9,555 nucleotides of DNA from Parvibaculum sp. (lineage in GTDB: Bacteria; Pseudomonadota; Alphaproteobacteria; Parvibaculales; Parvibaculaceae): the NCBI GenBank assembly GCA_020062605.1, contig JAGUWA010000358.1, positions 1 through 9,555 on the forward strand, read 5' to 3'. The position numbers and the translations under genes were made by a program. Under the pieces are notes generated by a model that did no database searches, was not told where the DNA came from, and was given only the letters and a program-made list of their open reading frames with translations. Positions 1 to 6,202 of the stretch are shown here, piece after piece (positions within the stretch are counted from its first letter, which is position 1; every line of letters begins with the position of its first letter).

Positions 1-57
1 GGTCGTCTTGGGCGATACCCATGAGACGGTCTTGTGCATGGCGTCTGAGACTCTCAT
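1..57 (-). CDS. CBS domain-containing protein, N-terminal fragment
   Basis: Only the first 19 codons are inside the window; the gene continues beyond base 1. Read on the minus strand it starts MRVSDAMHKTVSWVSPKTT, which matches the usual opening of small stand-alone CBS proteins (a V-x-D-x-M stretch, then a short strand with V-x-P and threonines). The ATG at 57-55 is preceded by a strong AAGGAGAG (70-63) at good spacing, which makes this a real start and not a chance frame. CBS domains usually bind adenine nucleotides and act as energy-sensing regulatory modules, often in pairs. The gene is divergent from the SDR gene, so the 58-205 spacer must hold both promoters. The family call rests on 19 residues only. 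Confidence 0.6.
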   Translation of the reverse strand, partial: MRVSDAMHKTVSWVSPKTT

Positions 58-205
58 CGCTTCTCTCCTTTGCGGAAGTAACGGCAGAGCTTTGCGCAGC
101 CTTTTTCTAAAGCCTGTCGCTGGGAAGGTCTTTGACCGGGATCAATGAACGGTCCATGCGGTGGAGCCACTCTCGAAAAATAGGGAGCGACGCGGGAGAC
201 AGGTT

Positions 206-976
206 ATGGGAATGGTGTCGGGCAAGGTTGCGATCGTGACAGGCGCCGGGGCGGGCATCGGCCGGGCGACCGCGCTCAAATTCGCCGCAGAGGGAGCGAA
301 AGTCGCCGTGTCCGACGTCAATGTCGAAGGCGGCGAGGAAACCGTGGACCTGATCCGGAAGCAGGGCGGTGACGCCTTCTTCACGGCGGCGGATGTTGCC
401 AGACCCGCAGACGTCGAGGCCCTGGTTGCAAAGACAGTCGAGCGCTTCGGGCGTCTCGACTGTGCCTGCAACAATGCAGGTATCGAAGGTAAAATCGTGC
501 CCTTCACCGAGCAGCCGCTCGACAATTTCGACCGCGTCATCGCGGTCAATCTGCGCGGTGTCTTCCTCTGCCTGCAGGCGGAGATAAGTCAGATGCTGAA
601 GAATGGCGGCGGTGCCATCGTCAATCTCGCATCTGTCGCCGGGCTCATCGGCTTTCCGGGGCTGGCGCCCTATGTTGCCTCCAAGCACGGCGTCAACGGC
701 CTGACCAAGAACGCGGCGCTGGAATACGGCAAGCAGGGTATTCGCGTGAATTCGGTCTGTCCCGGCGGTATCGACACGCGCATGCTCGATTCGCTCGCGG
801 AGCAGTCGACCGGCGGCAAAGCGACGAGCCGTGAGTTGATGAATCCGATGCATCCGATTGGCCGGATCGGCACGCCGGACGAAGTTGCGGAGTTGATCGT
901 CTGGCTCTGTTCCGACCGGGCGTCCTTCATGACGGGTGCGAATATTCCGGTCGATGGCGGGTTCGTTGCGCAGTAG
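206..976 (+). CDS. SDR family NAD(P)-dependent oxidoreductase
   Basis: Classical short-chain dehydrogenase of 256 aa, the usual length, expected to be cytosolic. The Rossmann fold shows TGAGAGIG at residues 12-19 and NNAG at 89-92. The catalytic set is complete: N115 in VNLRG, S143, Y156 and K160 in the YVASK motif. PGG (186-188) and the C-terminal VDGG are also present. D37 at the end of the second strand (VSDVN) favours NAD(H) over NADP(H). The chosen ATG at 206 has GGGAG (194-198) seven bases upstream; an upstream in-frame GTG at 161 would add 15 charged residues with no homology-like pattern and is rejected. A second ATG at 212 is also possible. The substrate cannot be read from sequence; relatives act on 3-oxoacyl, sugar and alicyclic alcohols. 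No operon partner is evident: it is divergent from the CBS gene and convergent with the GNAT gene. Confidence 0.93.
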   Translation: MGMVSGKVAIVTGAGAGIGRATALKFAAEGAKVAVSDVNVEGGEETVDLIRKQGGDAFFTAADVARPADVEALVAKTVERFGRLDCACNNAGIEGKIVPFTEQPLDNFDRVIAVNLRGVFLCLQAEISQMLKNGGGAIVNLASVAGLIGFPGLAPYVASKHGVNGLTKNAALEYGKQGIRVNSVCPGGIDTRMLDSLAEQSTGGKATSRELMNPMHPIGRIGTPDEVAELIVWLCSDRASFMTGANIPVDGGFVAQ

Positions 977-993
977 CGCCGGACATTTTTTCG

Positions 994-1500
994 TCAGCCG
1001 AGCATTTTCTGCATCAGGACGAGATCGAGCCAGCGGCCAAACTTGATGCCCACTTCCGGCATGCGCGCCACCTCGCAGAATCCGAAACGCTCGTGGAGCC
1101 TGATGGATGCGAGGTTGCCGGCCTCGATCCCTGCGACCATGGCATGCATGCCGAGATGCGTGGCGGCCTCGATCAGCGGCGTCATCATCGATGCGGCGAT
1201 CCCGCGGCCTCGCATATCCGCCCGCACATAAATGGAATTTTCGACGGTGAAGCGATAGCCCTCATGCGGGCGGAAGTCGCCGAAGGTCGCATAGCCGGCA
1301 ATGCGCTCCTCGTCGGCCGCGACGAGTACCGGAAATCCCCGCGATGTGCGCTCACGCCACCAGAGCCGGCGTCCTTCGAGGTCCGATTCCGTTTCGTTCC
1401 AGATCGCCGTCGTATTCGCGACGGCATCGTTGTAGATCGCAAGAATGCCAGGAAGGTCTGCATCTTCCGCGTGACGTATCGAAATTGTAGGTGCCGTCAT
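994..1500 (-). CDS. GNAT N-acetyltransferase, PAT/MnaT-like
   Basis: GNAT protein of 168 aa in the branch that includes phosphinothricin (PAT/bar) and methionine sulfoximine/sulfone (MnaT/YncA) acetyltransferases. Branch signatures visible: an N-terminal IYNDAV...T..WNE (residues 22-36), VENSIYV (86-92) with E87 at the place of the general-base glutamate of PAT, the acetyl-CoA pyrophosphate loop RGRGIA (97-102), N129 and SIRLHERFGF (132-141), and the C-terminal GIKFGRWLDL (151-160). It should transfer acetyl from acetyl-CoA to the alpha-amine of a small amino-acid-like substrate. The ATG follows GAGG with a seven-base gap. It converges on the SDR gene with 17 bases between stops and diverges from the glutamine-synthetase-like gene, with the AT-rich palindrome between them. 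The actual substrate is unknown; many relatives have no known drug. Confidence 0.88.
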   Translation of the reverse strand: MTAPTISIRHAEDADLPGILAIYNDAVANTTAIWNETESDLEGRRLWWRERTSRGFPVLVAADEERIAGYATFGDFRPHEGYRFTVENSIYVRADMRGRGIAASMMTPLIEAATHLGMHAMVAGIEAGNLASIRLHERFGFCEVARMPEVGIKFGRWLDLVLMQKMLG

Positions 1501-1591
1501 CTTGTCGCCTCGCGTGGGAAGCGCAGTCTTTCGCTGCCGTTCCGGTTCGAAGGCATCATAGCAGTCCGTCGCCTCCCCCCTTGTCGTCGAA

Positions 1592-1621
1592 TAAATTTAA
1601 TTGACTAATCAATTAAATTTA
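1592..1621. promoter_or_regulatory. 30-bp AT-rich palindrome, probable TetR operator
   Basis: Perfect 13-bp arms, TAAATTTAATTGA (1592-1604) and TCAATTAAATTTA (1609-1621), are separated by CTAA. Only four of the 30 bases are G or C, in strong contrast to the GC-rich surroundings. The core reads TTGA(N4)TCAA, the two-fold symmetry common in TetR operators. It lies in the 202-bp spacer between the divergent GNAT and ligase genes. TTGACT at 1601-1606 could be a -35 box, but the best -10 candidate (CATGCT, 1625-1630) is weak. A terminator is unlikely because an all-AU stem would be unstable and there is no U-tract beyond it. A second small palindrome, CAGCATGCTG (1622-1631), abuts it. Binding by the TetR encoded at 3888-4517 is inference. 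Confidence 0.7.
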
Positions 1622-1702
1622 CAGCATGCTGCTTCAGGCCCTGAAACGCGGTGCAGGGCCTTCTTGTGCAGTGTGCCTGAGGGCGATGGAGAGGATTTCG
1701 GA

Positions 1703-3097
1703 ATGACCGACACGATCCAGGTGAACGGAGAGCTGGCGAAGGAGCTTCAGAAAAAGCTCGCAAGCGAGGGCGTCGAATATTGCTACGCCAGCTATGTGGA
1801 TGTTCACGGCGTCTCCAAGACGAAATGCGTGCCGGTGAGCCATCTCGCGCACATGATGGGCGGCTCCGAACTGTTCACGGTCGGCGCACTCGAAGGCATG
1901 GGCCTCGTCGGTCCGCATTTCGACGAATGCGCAGCGGTGCCCGACCTCGCCAGCGCCACGATCCTTCCCTGGGACAAGCGCTATTGCTGGTTCGCCTCGG
2001 ACATGCATTTCCACGGGCAACCTTATGCGAATTGCAGCCGCGTGATCCTCAAGCGCGCGTCGGCAAAGGCCGCGGCGAGAAAGCTCGTCTTCAATCTCGG
2101 CATCGAGCCCGAATTCTACGTGCTTCGGCGCGAAGGCGACACGCTTGCCCCGTTGCAGGGCGAGGCCTTCCATGGGCCGACACCCGCTTACGATCTCAAC
2201 CAGATTTCGCTTGCCGCCCCCTTCCTCGAAGAGCTGACGCGCTATGTCGAAGGGCTCGGATGGGGGCTCTATTCCTTCGACCAGGAAGGCGGGCACGGCC
2301 AGTTCGAAATCGATTTCGGTTATGCGGATGCGTTGACGACGGCCGACAGGCTCACCTTCTTCCGCTTCATGGTGAAAAGCATCGCGCGCAAGCATGGGGC
2401 GGTGGCGAGCTTCATGCCGAAGCCCTTCAGCAACGACTTTCGTTCCGGTGCGCATCACAACATGTCGCTGATGGATATGGACAAGAAAGAAAACCTGTTC
2501 GATGCGTCGGTGCGTCCCGTGGGCGAGCTTGCGCGAAGCTACGGGCTTGAAGCGACCGATGAGACGCTTCATTTCGCAGCCGGACTTCTCGAACATGCGC
2601 AGGCGCTCTGCGCCTTCACATGCCCGAGCTACAATTCCTACAAGGGTCTCATCGCGCAGGGAGATATGCCCGACATGTCCTGGGCGCCTGTGCTGCGGGC
2701 CTATGGTCGCAACAATCGCTCGGCCATGCTGCGTCTGCCGATGAACCGGCCCTGCATCGAAAACCGTGCGCCGGACATGAGTGCCAATTTCTATCTCTCC
2801 GCTGCGATGAGCCTTTATGCCGGTCTCGATGGCCTCGAACGAAAGGCCGATCCGGGGCTGCCGCTCAACGACAATCTCTACCTCGCGCGCGACATTCGTT
2901 CACAGGGCGGCAATCTGCGCCGCTTGCCGCGGACCCTCCTTGAAGCAGCCGATGCTCTCGACGAAAGCACTTTCGCCCGCAGTGTGTTCGGTGAGGAATT
3001 CATCGACATCTTCGTCGCGCAGAAGCGCAAGGAGTGGGACGCACAGTTCTACATGGTGACGAAAAGCGAACGCGACCGCTTTCTTACCTTCGTTTGA
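1703..3097 (+). CDS. Glutamine synthetase family ligase (GlnT/GmaS-like)
   Basis: ATP-dependent ligase of 464 aa with the glutamine synthetase fold, cytosolic and probably oligomeric. Visible signatures: beta-grasp loop VDVHG (32-36), the metal and glutamate site EPEF (135-138), GQFE (199-202), the ATP-site MPKPF (238-242), GAHHNMSL (249-256) in place of the usual G-x-G-x-H-x-H-x-S, NSYK (311-314), GRNNRSAMLRLP (335-346), and the catalytic IENRAPD (352-358) followed by NFYL where most members have NPYL. It most resembles the short type III/GlnT and gamma-glutamylmethylamide synthetase branch (about 435-445 aa) and may condense glutamate with ammonia or an organic amine. The ATG at 1703 has GGAGAGGA (1688-1695) seven bases upstream; a TTG at 1601 falls inside the palindrome and is rejected. 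It is first in an operon with the amidohydrolase and TetR genes, so a catabolic role is more likely than bulk nitrogen assimilation. Confidence 0.9.
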   Translation: MTDTIQVNGELAKELQKKLASEGVEYCYASYVDVHGVSKTKCVPVSHLAHMMGGSELFTVGALEGMGLVGPHFDECAAVPDLASATILPWDKRYCWFASDMHFHGQPYANCSRVILKRASAKAAARKLVFNLGIEPEFYVLRREGDTLAPLQGEAFHGPTPAYDLNQISLAAPFLEELTRYVEGLGWGLYSFDQEGGHGQFEIDFGYADALTTADRLTFFRFMVKSIARKHGAVASFMPKPFSNDFRSGAHHNMSLMDMDKKENLFDASVRPVGELARSYGLEATDETLHFAAGLLEHAQALCAFTCPSYNSYKGLIAQGDMPDMSWAPVLRAYGRNNRSAMLRLPMNRPCIENRAPDMSANFYLSAAMSLYAGLDGLERKADPGLPLNDNLYLARDIRSQGGNLRRLPRTLLEAADALDESTFARSVFGEEFIDIFVAQKRKEWDAQFYMVTKSERDRFLTFV

Positions 3098-3123
3098 ACA
3101 GCGGCCGGGAACGGAGAAGTGCC

Positions 3124-3891
3124 ATGACATCCTGGACGAAATCGACAGGACCGAAGGTGGGCGAAGTGATTTCGGAGAAGGGCCGTACCATCGCAGTCCT
3201 GCCGATCGGCGCGACGGAACAGCACGGGCCGCATCTCGCGACCGGCACGGACACGATGCTTGCCGAAGCGATCTGCGGGGAAGCCTGCCGCAGGCGAAAC
3301 GTGCTGATGCTGCCCGCCATTCCCTATGGCTGTTCCTTCGGTCATTCGGATGCCTGGCCGGGAACGCTTTCGCTTTCGCCGGAGACGTTGACGGCGGTTC
3401 TCTGCGAGGTTGCTTCCTGGGCGGTCGATGCGAACGGCATCGACCGTCTCATCTTCATATCCGGTCATGCGACGAACGGCCCGTCCATCGAAAGCGCCAT
3501 TCTGCGGCTGCGCTACAAGTACCCGCAGGCACGTTTCGCGACACGGGGGCTCTGGGAGATATCGGAGGAAGCTTTGCGTCTCTACACGCTCGATGCGGCC
3601 GACATCCATGCGAATGTCGCCGAGACGTCGATGGTGCTGGCGCTTGATCCGGACTGTGTTGAGATGGACAGGGCAGAGGACGTGGAAGACGTGACCGTTG
3701 GCCTCGTCTGGCGCTATGCCATGCCTGCGGTCACGAAGAACGGCGTCGTGGGGCGGCCAAGTGAATCCTCTGCTAGTCTCGGCAGAGAGATGCTCGATAC
3801 GATCATCCGCGACTTTGAAAAGCTGCTGGAACAGGCCGAAGGCGAAGATTGGCCAGAGATTCCCGAACCCGTGAAAGGCGGTCAGGTGTGA
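3124..3891 (+). CDS. Creatininase-family amidohydrolase
   Basis: Protein of 255 aa with the metal-dependent creatininase fold. Metal ligands can be placed from the family pattern: E32 and H34 in EQHGPHL (32-38), D43 in GTD, H115 in SGHATNG (113-119), and E167 in HANVAETS (162-169). WPGTLSLS (78-85) is also diagnostic. True creatininases have a glutamate two residues after the second histidine (GHYEN), and many relatives have GHGGN; here it is GHATN. The substrate is therefore probably not creatinine, although cyclic or linear amide hydrolysis remains likely. The ATG at 3124 has GGAG (3113-3116) seven bases upstream; an in-frame extension back to 3034 lies within the ligase gene and is rejected. 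It starts 26 bases after the ligase stop and overlaps the TetR gene by 4 bases, so co-transcription is near certain. Confidence 0.9.
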   Translation: MTSWTKSTGPKVGEVISEKGRTIAVLPIGATEQHGPHLATGTDTMLAEAICGEACRRRNVLMLPAIPYGCSFGHSDAWPGTLSLSPETLTAVLCEVASWAVDANGIDRLIFISGHATNGPSIESAILRLRYKYPQARFATRGLWEISEEALRLYTLDAADIHANVAETSMVLALDPDCVEMDRAEDVEDVTVGLVWRYAMPAVTKNGVVGRPSESSASLGREMLDTIIRDFEKLLEQAEGEDWPEIPEPVKGGQV

Positions 3892-4517
3892 CGGCAGAAG
3901 ACAAGCGGCAGGACGGCAAGAAGCCTGCGCGCAAGGTGGGGAGACCGGCCACGGAAGGGCCGAACGAAGCGAAGCGCGATGCGATCGCCGCGGCGGCGCT
4001 TGAGCTTTTTTCGCGCTCTGGCGTTGCCGCCGTCTCGAACAAGGAGCTTGGCGAAGCGGCGGGCATCAACCCGGCGCTGATCTACTACTATTTCGAGGAC
4101 AAGGACGACCTCTTCCAGTTCGTCGTGCGAAAGGCGCTCGCCGACGCCCTTGCGGCCTATGACGAGATCAAGAAGGAAAAGGGCGGGATCGACGATCTCG
4201 ATGCCTGGCTGTCGAGCAATCTTCTGCTGTTCGGCGAGATCACCCGGTTTCTCAAGATCGTCCTCGACTATGCACATTCCGGCCAGCGTTCGGCGCAGAC
4301 CGATGCCGCGATCGCCCGTTTCTACGAGACCGAGACCGGCCTCATCGCGCATGCACTTGGTGAAGAGGGGGTTGCGCCTGACGAGACCGAAGACCTCGCG
4401 CGTCTCGTTTCGGTCTTTCTCGACGGGATCATGGTGGCGCGCATCGTGCGGCCCGAGATCGATTCCGAGAAGCTTGTCGATCTCATGCGCGAATTGCTGA
4501 GGCGCAAGGCGCGTTAG
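3888..4517 (+). CDS. TetR/AcrR family regulator of the ligase operon
   Basis: TetR-type repressor of 209 aa. The N-terminal DNA-binding domain is clear: a helix ending ALELFSRSG (37-45), then the helix-turn-helix at about 47-68 with ELGEAAGINPALIYYYFEDK (53-72). The C-terminal ligand-binding half is variable, as usual. A basic arm precedes the domain with KVGRP (17-21), an AT-hook-like motif that could read an AT-rich minor groove. The start is GTG at 3888, whose last bases form the TGA stop of the amidohydrolase (GTGA overlap), with AAAGG at 3874-3878; translational coupling is likely. A longer frame from 3849 is rejected because it lies within the upstream gene. Being the last gene of its own operon suggests autoregulation, plausibly through the 1592-1621 palindrome. 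Its stop overlaps that of the second TetR gene. Confidence 0.92.
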   Translation: MTAEDKRQDGKKPARKVGRPATEGPNEAKRDAIAAAALELFSRSGVAAVSNKELGEAAGINPALIYYYFEDKDDLFQFVVRKALADALAAYDEIKKEKGGIDDLDAWLSSNLLLFGEITRFLKIVLDYAHSGQRSAQTDAAIARFYETETGLIAHALGEEGVAPDETEDLARLVSVFLDGIMVARIVRPEIDSEKLVDLMRELLRRKAR

Positions 4518-5197
4518 CGCTTGTCCTCGAGGTGATCGTTCAGAAGCTTCGCGAACCAGGCGCGGAAGCGTTTGATGCCGTCCTGATCGAGGCCCGTTGC
4601 TTCGGCGAGTTGGCGCCCGATGATCGCTTCGCCAAAGGCTGCGTTTGCAGTCAGCATGGCGACGAAGAGCGTATCTTCCTTGTCGGGCGCTGGCTTTCCT
4701 TTTTCCTTCGAGTATTCCTCGCGGCGGGCATGGAGCACGTCGACGATCTCGCCCATGACATTGTGTGCGTCCGACTGCTCGGTGGCGCGGCCGGTGAGCA
4801 GCAGCCACGACAGGAGTCGCGCCGTGCCCCTGTCGCTCAGCGCCTCGAAGACATGGCCGATATGGTCGGCTGCATCCCGGCTCGCATCGCCTTTACCGAG
4901 GGCGCCGAGAAGGGAGTCGCGAAGCTGCGTGTTGGCGCGGGCGATAAGCGCGCGGACGAGACCCTCCCGGCTCTCGAAGTGATGAAGGATGGCGGGATGC
5001 GAAATACCGACGTCCCGCGCGATGTCCTGAAGCCTGAGCCCTTCGGGGCCTTGCTTCGCCAACCTGGCCTCCGCTGCGTCGAGGATCAGGCGGCGCGCTT
5101 CATCCGCCGTTCGGCGAACCCGCTTTGCAGCCGGCTTTTCGACCGTTTGGGAGGCTGCGGCGCTGGCCGCGGCGGAATTTTTTGCAACGCTGGACAC
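4514..5197 (-). CDS. TetR/AcrR family regulator divergent from coq4
   Basis: TetR-type regulator of 227 aa. An alanine-rich, basic N-terminal tail of about 30 residues precedes a standard domain: ILDAAEARLAKQG (38-50) and the helix-turn-helix at about 55-74, with LQDIARDVGISHPAILHHFE (56-75). The C-terminal half should bind the inducer and form the dimer. The start is GTG (5197-5195) with AGGAG (plus-strand CTCCT at 5204-5208) six bases before it. It is transcribed away from coq4 across a 108-base spacer carrying an inverted repeat, the classical arrangement for a TetR protein that represses itself and its divergent neighbour. It is not similar enough by eye to the other TetR to be a recent duplicate; only the domain signature is shared. 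The ligand is unknown; a lipid or quinone-related molecule is a guess from the neighbour. Confidence 0.92.
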   Translation of the reverse strand: MSSVAKNSAAASAAASQTVEKPAAKRVRRTADEARRLILDAAEARLAKQGPEGLRLQDIARDVGISHPAILHHFESREGLVRALIARANTQLRDSLLGALGKGDASRDAADHIGHVFEALSDRGTARLLSWLLLTGRATEQSDAHNVMGEIVDVLHARREEYSKEKGKPAPDKEDTLFVAMLTANAAFGEAIIGRQLAEATGLDQDGIKRFRAWFAKLLNDHLEDKR

Positions 5198-5222
5198 ACG
5201 ATACTCCTATCATGCCGCTTTG

Positions 5223-5254
5223 ATATTGACAATAATGTCAGTATTGGCTATATG
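5223..5254 (+). promoter_or_regulatory. coq4 promoter with overlapping operator-like repeat
   Basis: TTGACA at 5226-5231 is a perfect sigma-70 type -35 box. Seventeen bases later TATATG (5249-5254) is an acceptable -10 box (4 of 6). Laid over the -35 is an inverted repeat, ATATTGACA (5223-5231) and TGTCAGTAT (5236-5244), with an ATAA spacer; the inner five base pairs are perfect and 8 of 9 match overall. A TetR dimer here would block RNA polymerase directly. The 22-bp size and TGACA(N4)TGTCA core suit a TetR operator. The divergent regulator at 4514-5197 is the obvious candidate. Binding is inferred; the motif and spacing are seen. Confidence 0.68.
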
Positions 5255-5305
5255 ACCATCCAAGGCTGGCGGCAGCAGGCTCAGTATAGCAACGGGACAT
5301 AACCC

Positions 5306-6109
5306 ATGACGATTGCAAGCCCAACAGAGTTTGACGGCAAGCTTGTGGCGAAACGGAAGCGCAAGCGCATTCAGCCGCTGAAGGCCCTGCGCGCGATCCG
5401 GGCTCTCATCGCCGACAAGGAAGATACAAGCCAGGTCTTCAGGATCATCGACGCCCTTTCGGGCGGCGCCAACGACCGGCAGTTCCAGCGCTTCGTGAAA
5501 ACGGAGACCGGACAGCGCATCCTCGCCGAGAAGCGCAACCTCATCGCCGCCCTCAGCGATCGCGACTATCTCGCAAGCCTGCCGGAGGGCACGCTCGGCC
5601 ACACCTATTACGAGTTCATGGCCGAAGAGAACCTTACGGCCGATGGTCTCGTCGCCGCCAGTGAAGTGATTCCGGAACGCGATGATCGTACCGAAGCCGA
5701 GCGCATTTTCGGTTACCGTCTTCGCGACCAGCACGATCTCTGGCACGTGACCACCGGCTATGGCCGCGACGGTCTCGGAGAGCTTGCGCTTCTTGCCTTC
5801 ACCTATGCGCAGACGCGCAATCGCGGCATCGGCTTCATCGTTCTCGTCGGCGCGCGGATTACCCGCAAGAATCTCCCGCAGGTGGATGCCTGGCGTGTCG
5901 TCCGCGAGGGCTTCCGGAACGGCAAGCGGGCTGCCTGGCTCCCCGAGACGGATTGGGAAGCGATGCTGTCGAAGCCGCTTTCGGAAGTTCGTGCGCTTCT
6001 CAAGATCGAAGACCCCAAGGCCTATCGCGAAGCCGAGCCTCATTCTCTGGCGGCCGAAGAGGCCTTCAAAGCCATGCGGGCCGAGCAGCAGCAAAAGCAG
6101 GCCGCCTGA
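5306..6109 (+). CDS. coq4: Ubiquinone biosynthesis protein Coq4
   Basis: Coq4-family protein of 267 aa. The hallmark metal motif HDxxH(x11)E is intact: HDLWH at 143-147, then E159, inside the conserved RDQHDLWHVTTGYG stretch. The N-terminal part shows the family pattern of a basic segment (KRKRKR, 16-21), PLKALRAIRALIADKEDTSQ (24-43) and FRIIDALSG (45-53). The C-terminal WLPETDW...PL.EVR (211-229) also fits. Coq4 supports coenzyme Q synthesis; the eukaryotic protein is reported to act in oxidative decarboxylation at ring carbon C1 and to help organise the Coq complex, while bacterial homologues occur mainly in alphaproteobacteria. The ATG at 5306 follows only a weak purine stretch (ACGGGAC). 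A promoter with an operator-like repeat lies in front. No other ubi genes are in the window, so its role here, housekeeping or conditional, is open. Confidence 0.92.
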   Translation: MTIASPTEFDGKLVAKRKRKRIQPLKALRAIRALIADKEDTSQVFRIIDALSGGANDRQFQRFVKTETGQRILAEKRNLIAALSDRDYLASLPEGTLGHTYYEFMAEENLTADGLVAASEVIPERDDRTEAERIFGYRLRDQHDLWHVTTGYGRDGLGELALLAFTYAQTRNRGIGFIVLVGARITRKNLPQVDAWRVVREGFRNGKRAAWLPETDWEAMLSKPLSEVRALLKIEDPKAYREAEPHSLAAEEAFKAMRAEQQQKQAA

Positions 6110-6143
6110 TCGCCTGACAAGGCATATCTCTTCCGGATTTTGG

Positions 6144-6202
6144 CACCGGCCCCATCCCCAGCTATGCTCGCGAAAGCGAGACTGGAAGGGAATGGGCCGG
6201 TG
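6144..6202 (+). promoter_or_regulatory. Nested hairpin over the start of the thiol reductase gene
   Basis: CACCGGCCC (6144-6152) pairs perfectly with GGGCCGGTG (6194-6202). The stem continues inward with A6154-T6193, T6155-A6192 and CCC (6156-6158) with GGG (6188-6190), leaving C6153 and A6191 as bulges. Inside sits a second hairpin, CTCGC (6167-6171) and GCGAG (6176-6180), closed by a GAAA tetraloop. In RNA this would hide both the Shine-Dalgarno GGAAGGG (6184-6190, in part) and the GTG start (6200-6202). No U-tract follows, so a terminator for coq4 is less likely. Regulation of translation is inference. Confidence 0.55.

Noticed and set aside
132..160. TTGACC as a -35 box and the TTGA...TCAA half-sites before the SDR gene
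   Set aside because: No acceptable -10 box 16-18 bases on, and only 10 of 14 positions are symmetric. Too weak to call.
107..853. 248-codon open frame on the minus strand over the SDR gene
   Set aside because: Antisense to a complete SDR with all catalytic residues; no homology-like pattern.
977..993. Bidirectional terminator between the SDR and GNAT stops
   Set aside because: There is a T-run at 985-991 but no stem before it long enough to call.
1601..1702. TTG start that would extend the ligase by 34 residues
   Set aside because: It falls inside the palindrome and lacks a ribosome-binding site, whereas ATG 1703 has a strong one.
1634..2596. 320-codon open frame on the minus strand inside the ligase gene
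   Set aside because: Antisense shadow of the glutamine-synthetase-fold gene; no domain pattern.
3882..4808. 308-codon open frame on the minus strand across the two TetR genes
   Set aside because: Runs antisense to the first TetR and out of frame with the second. Composition is arginine-rich, typical of a shadow.
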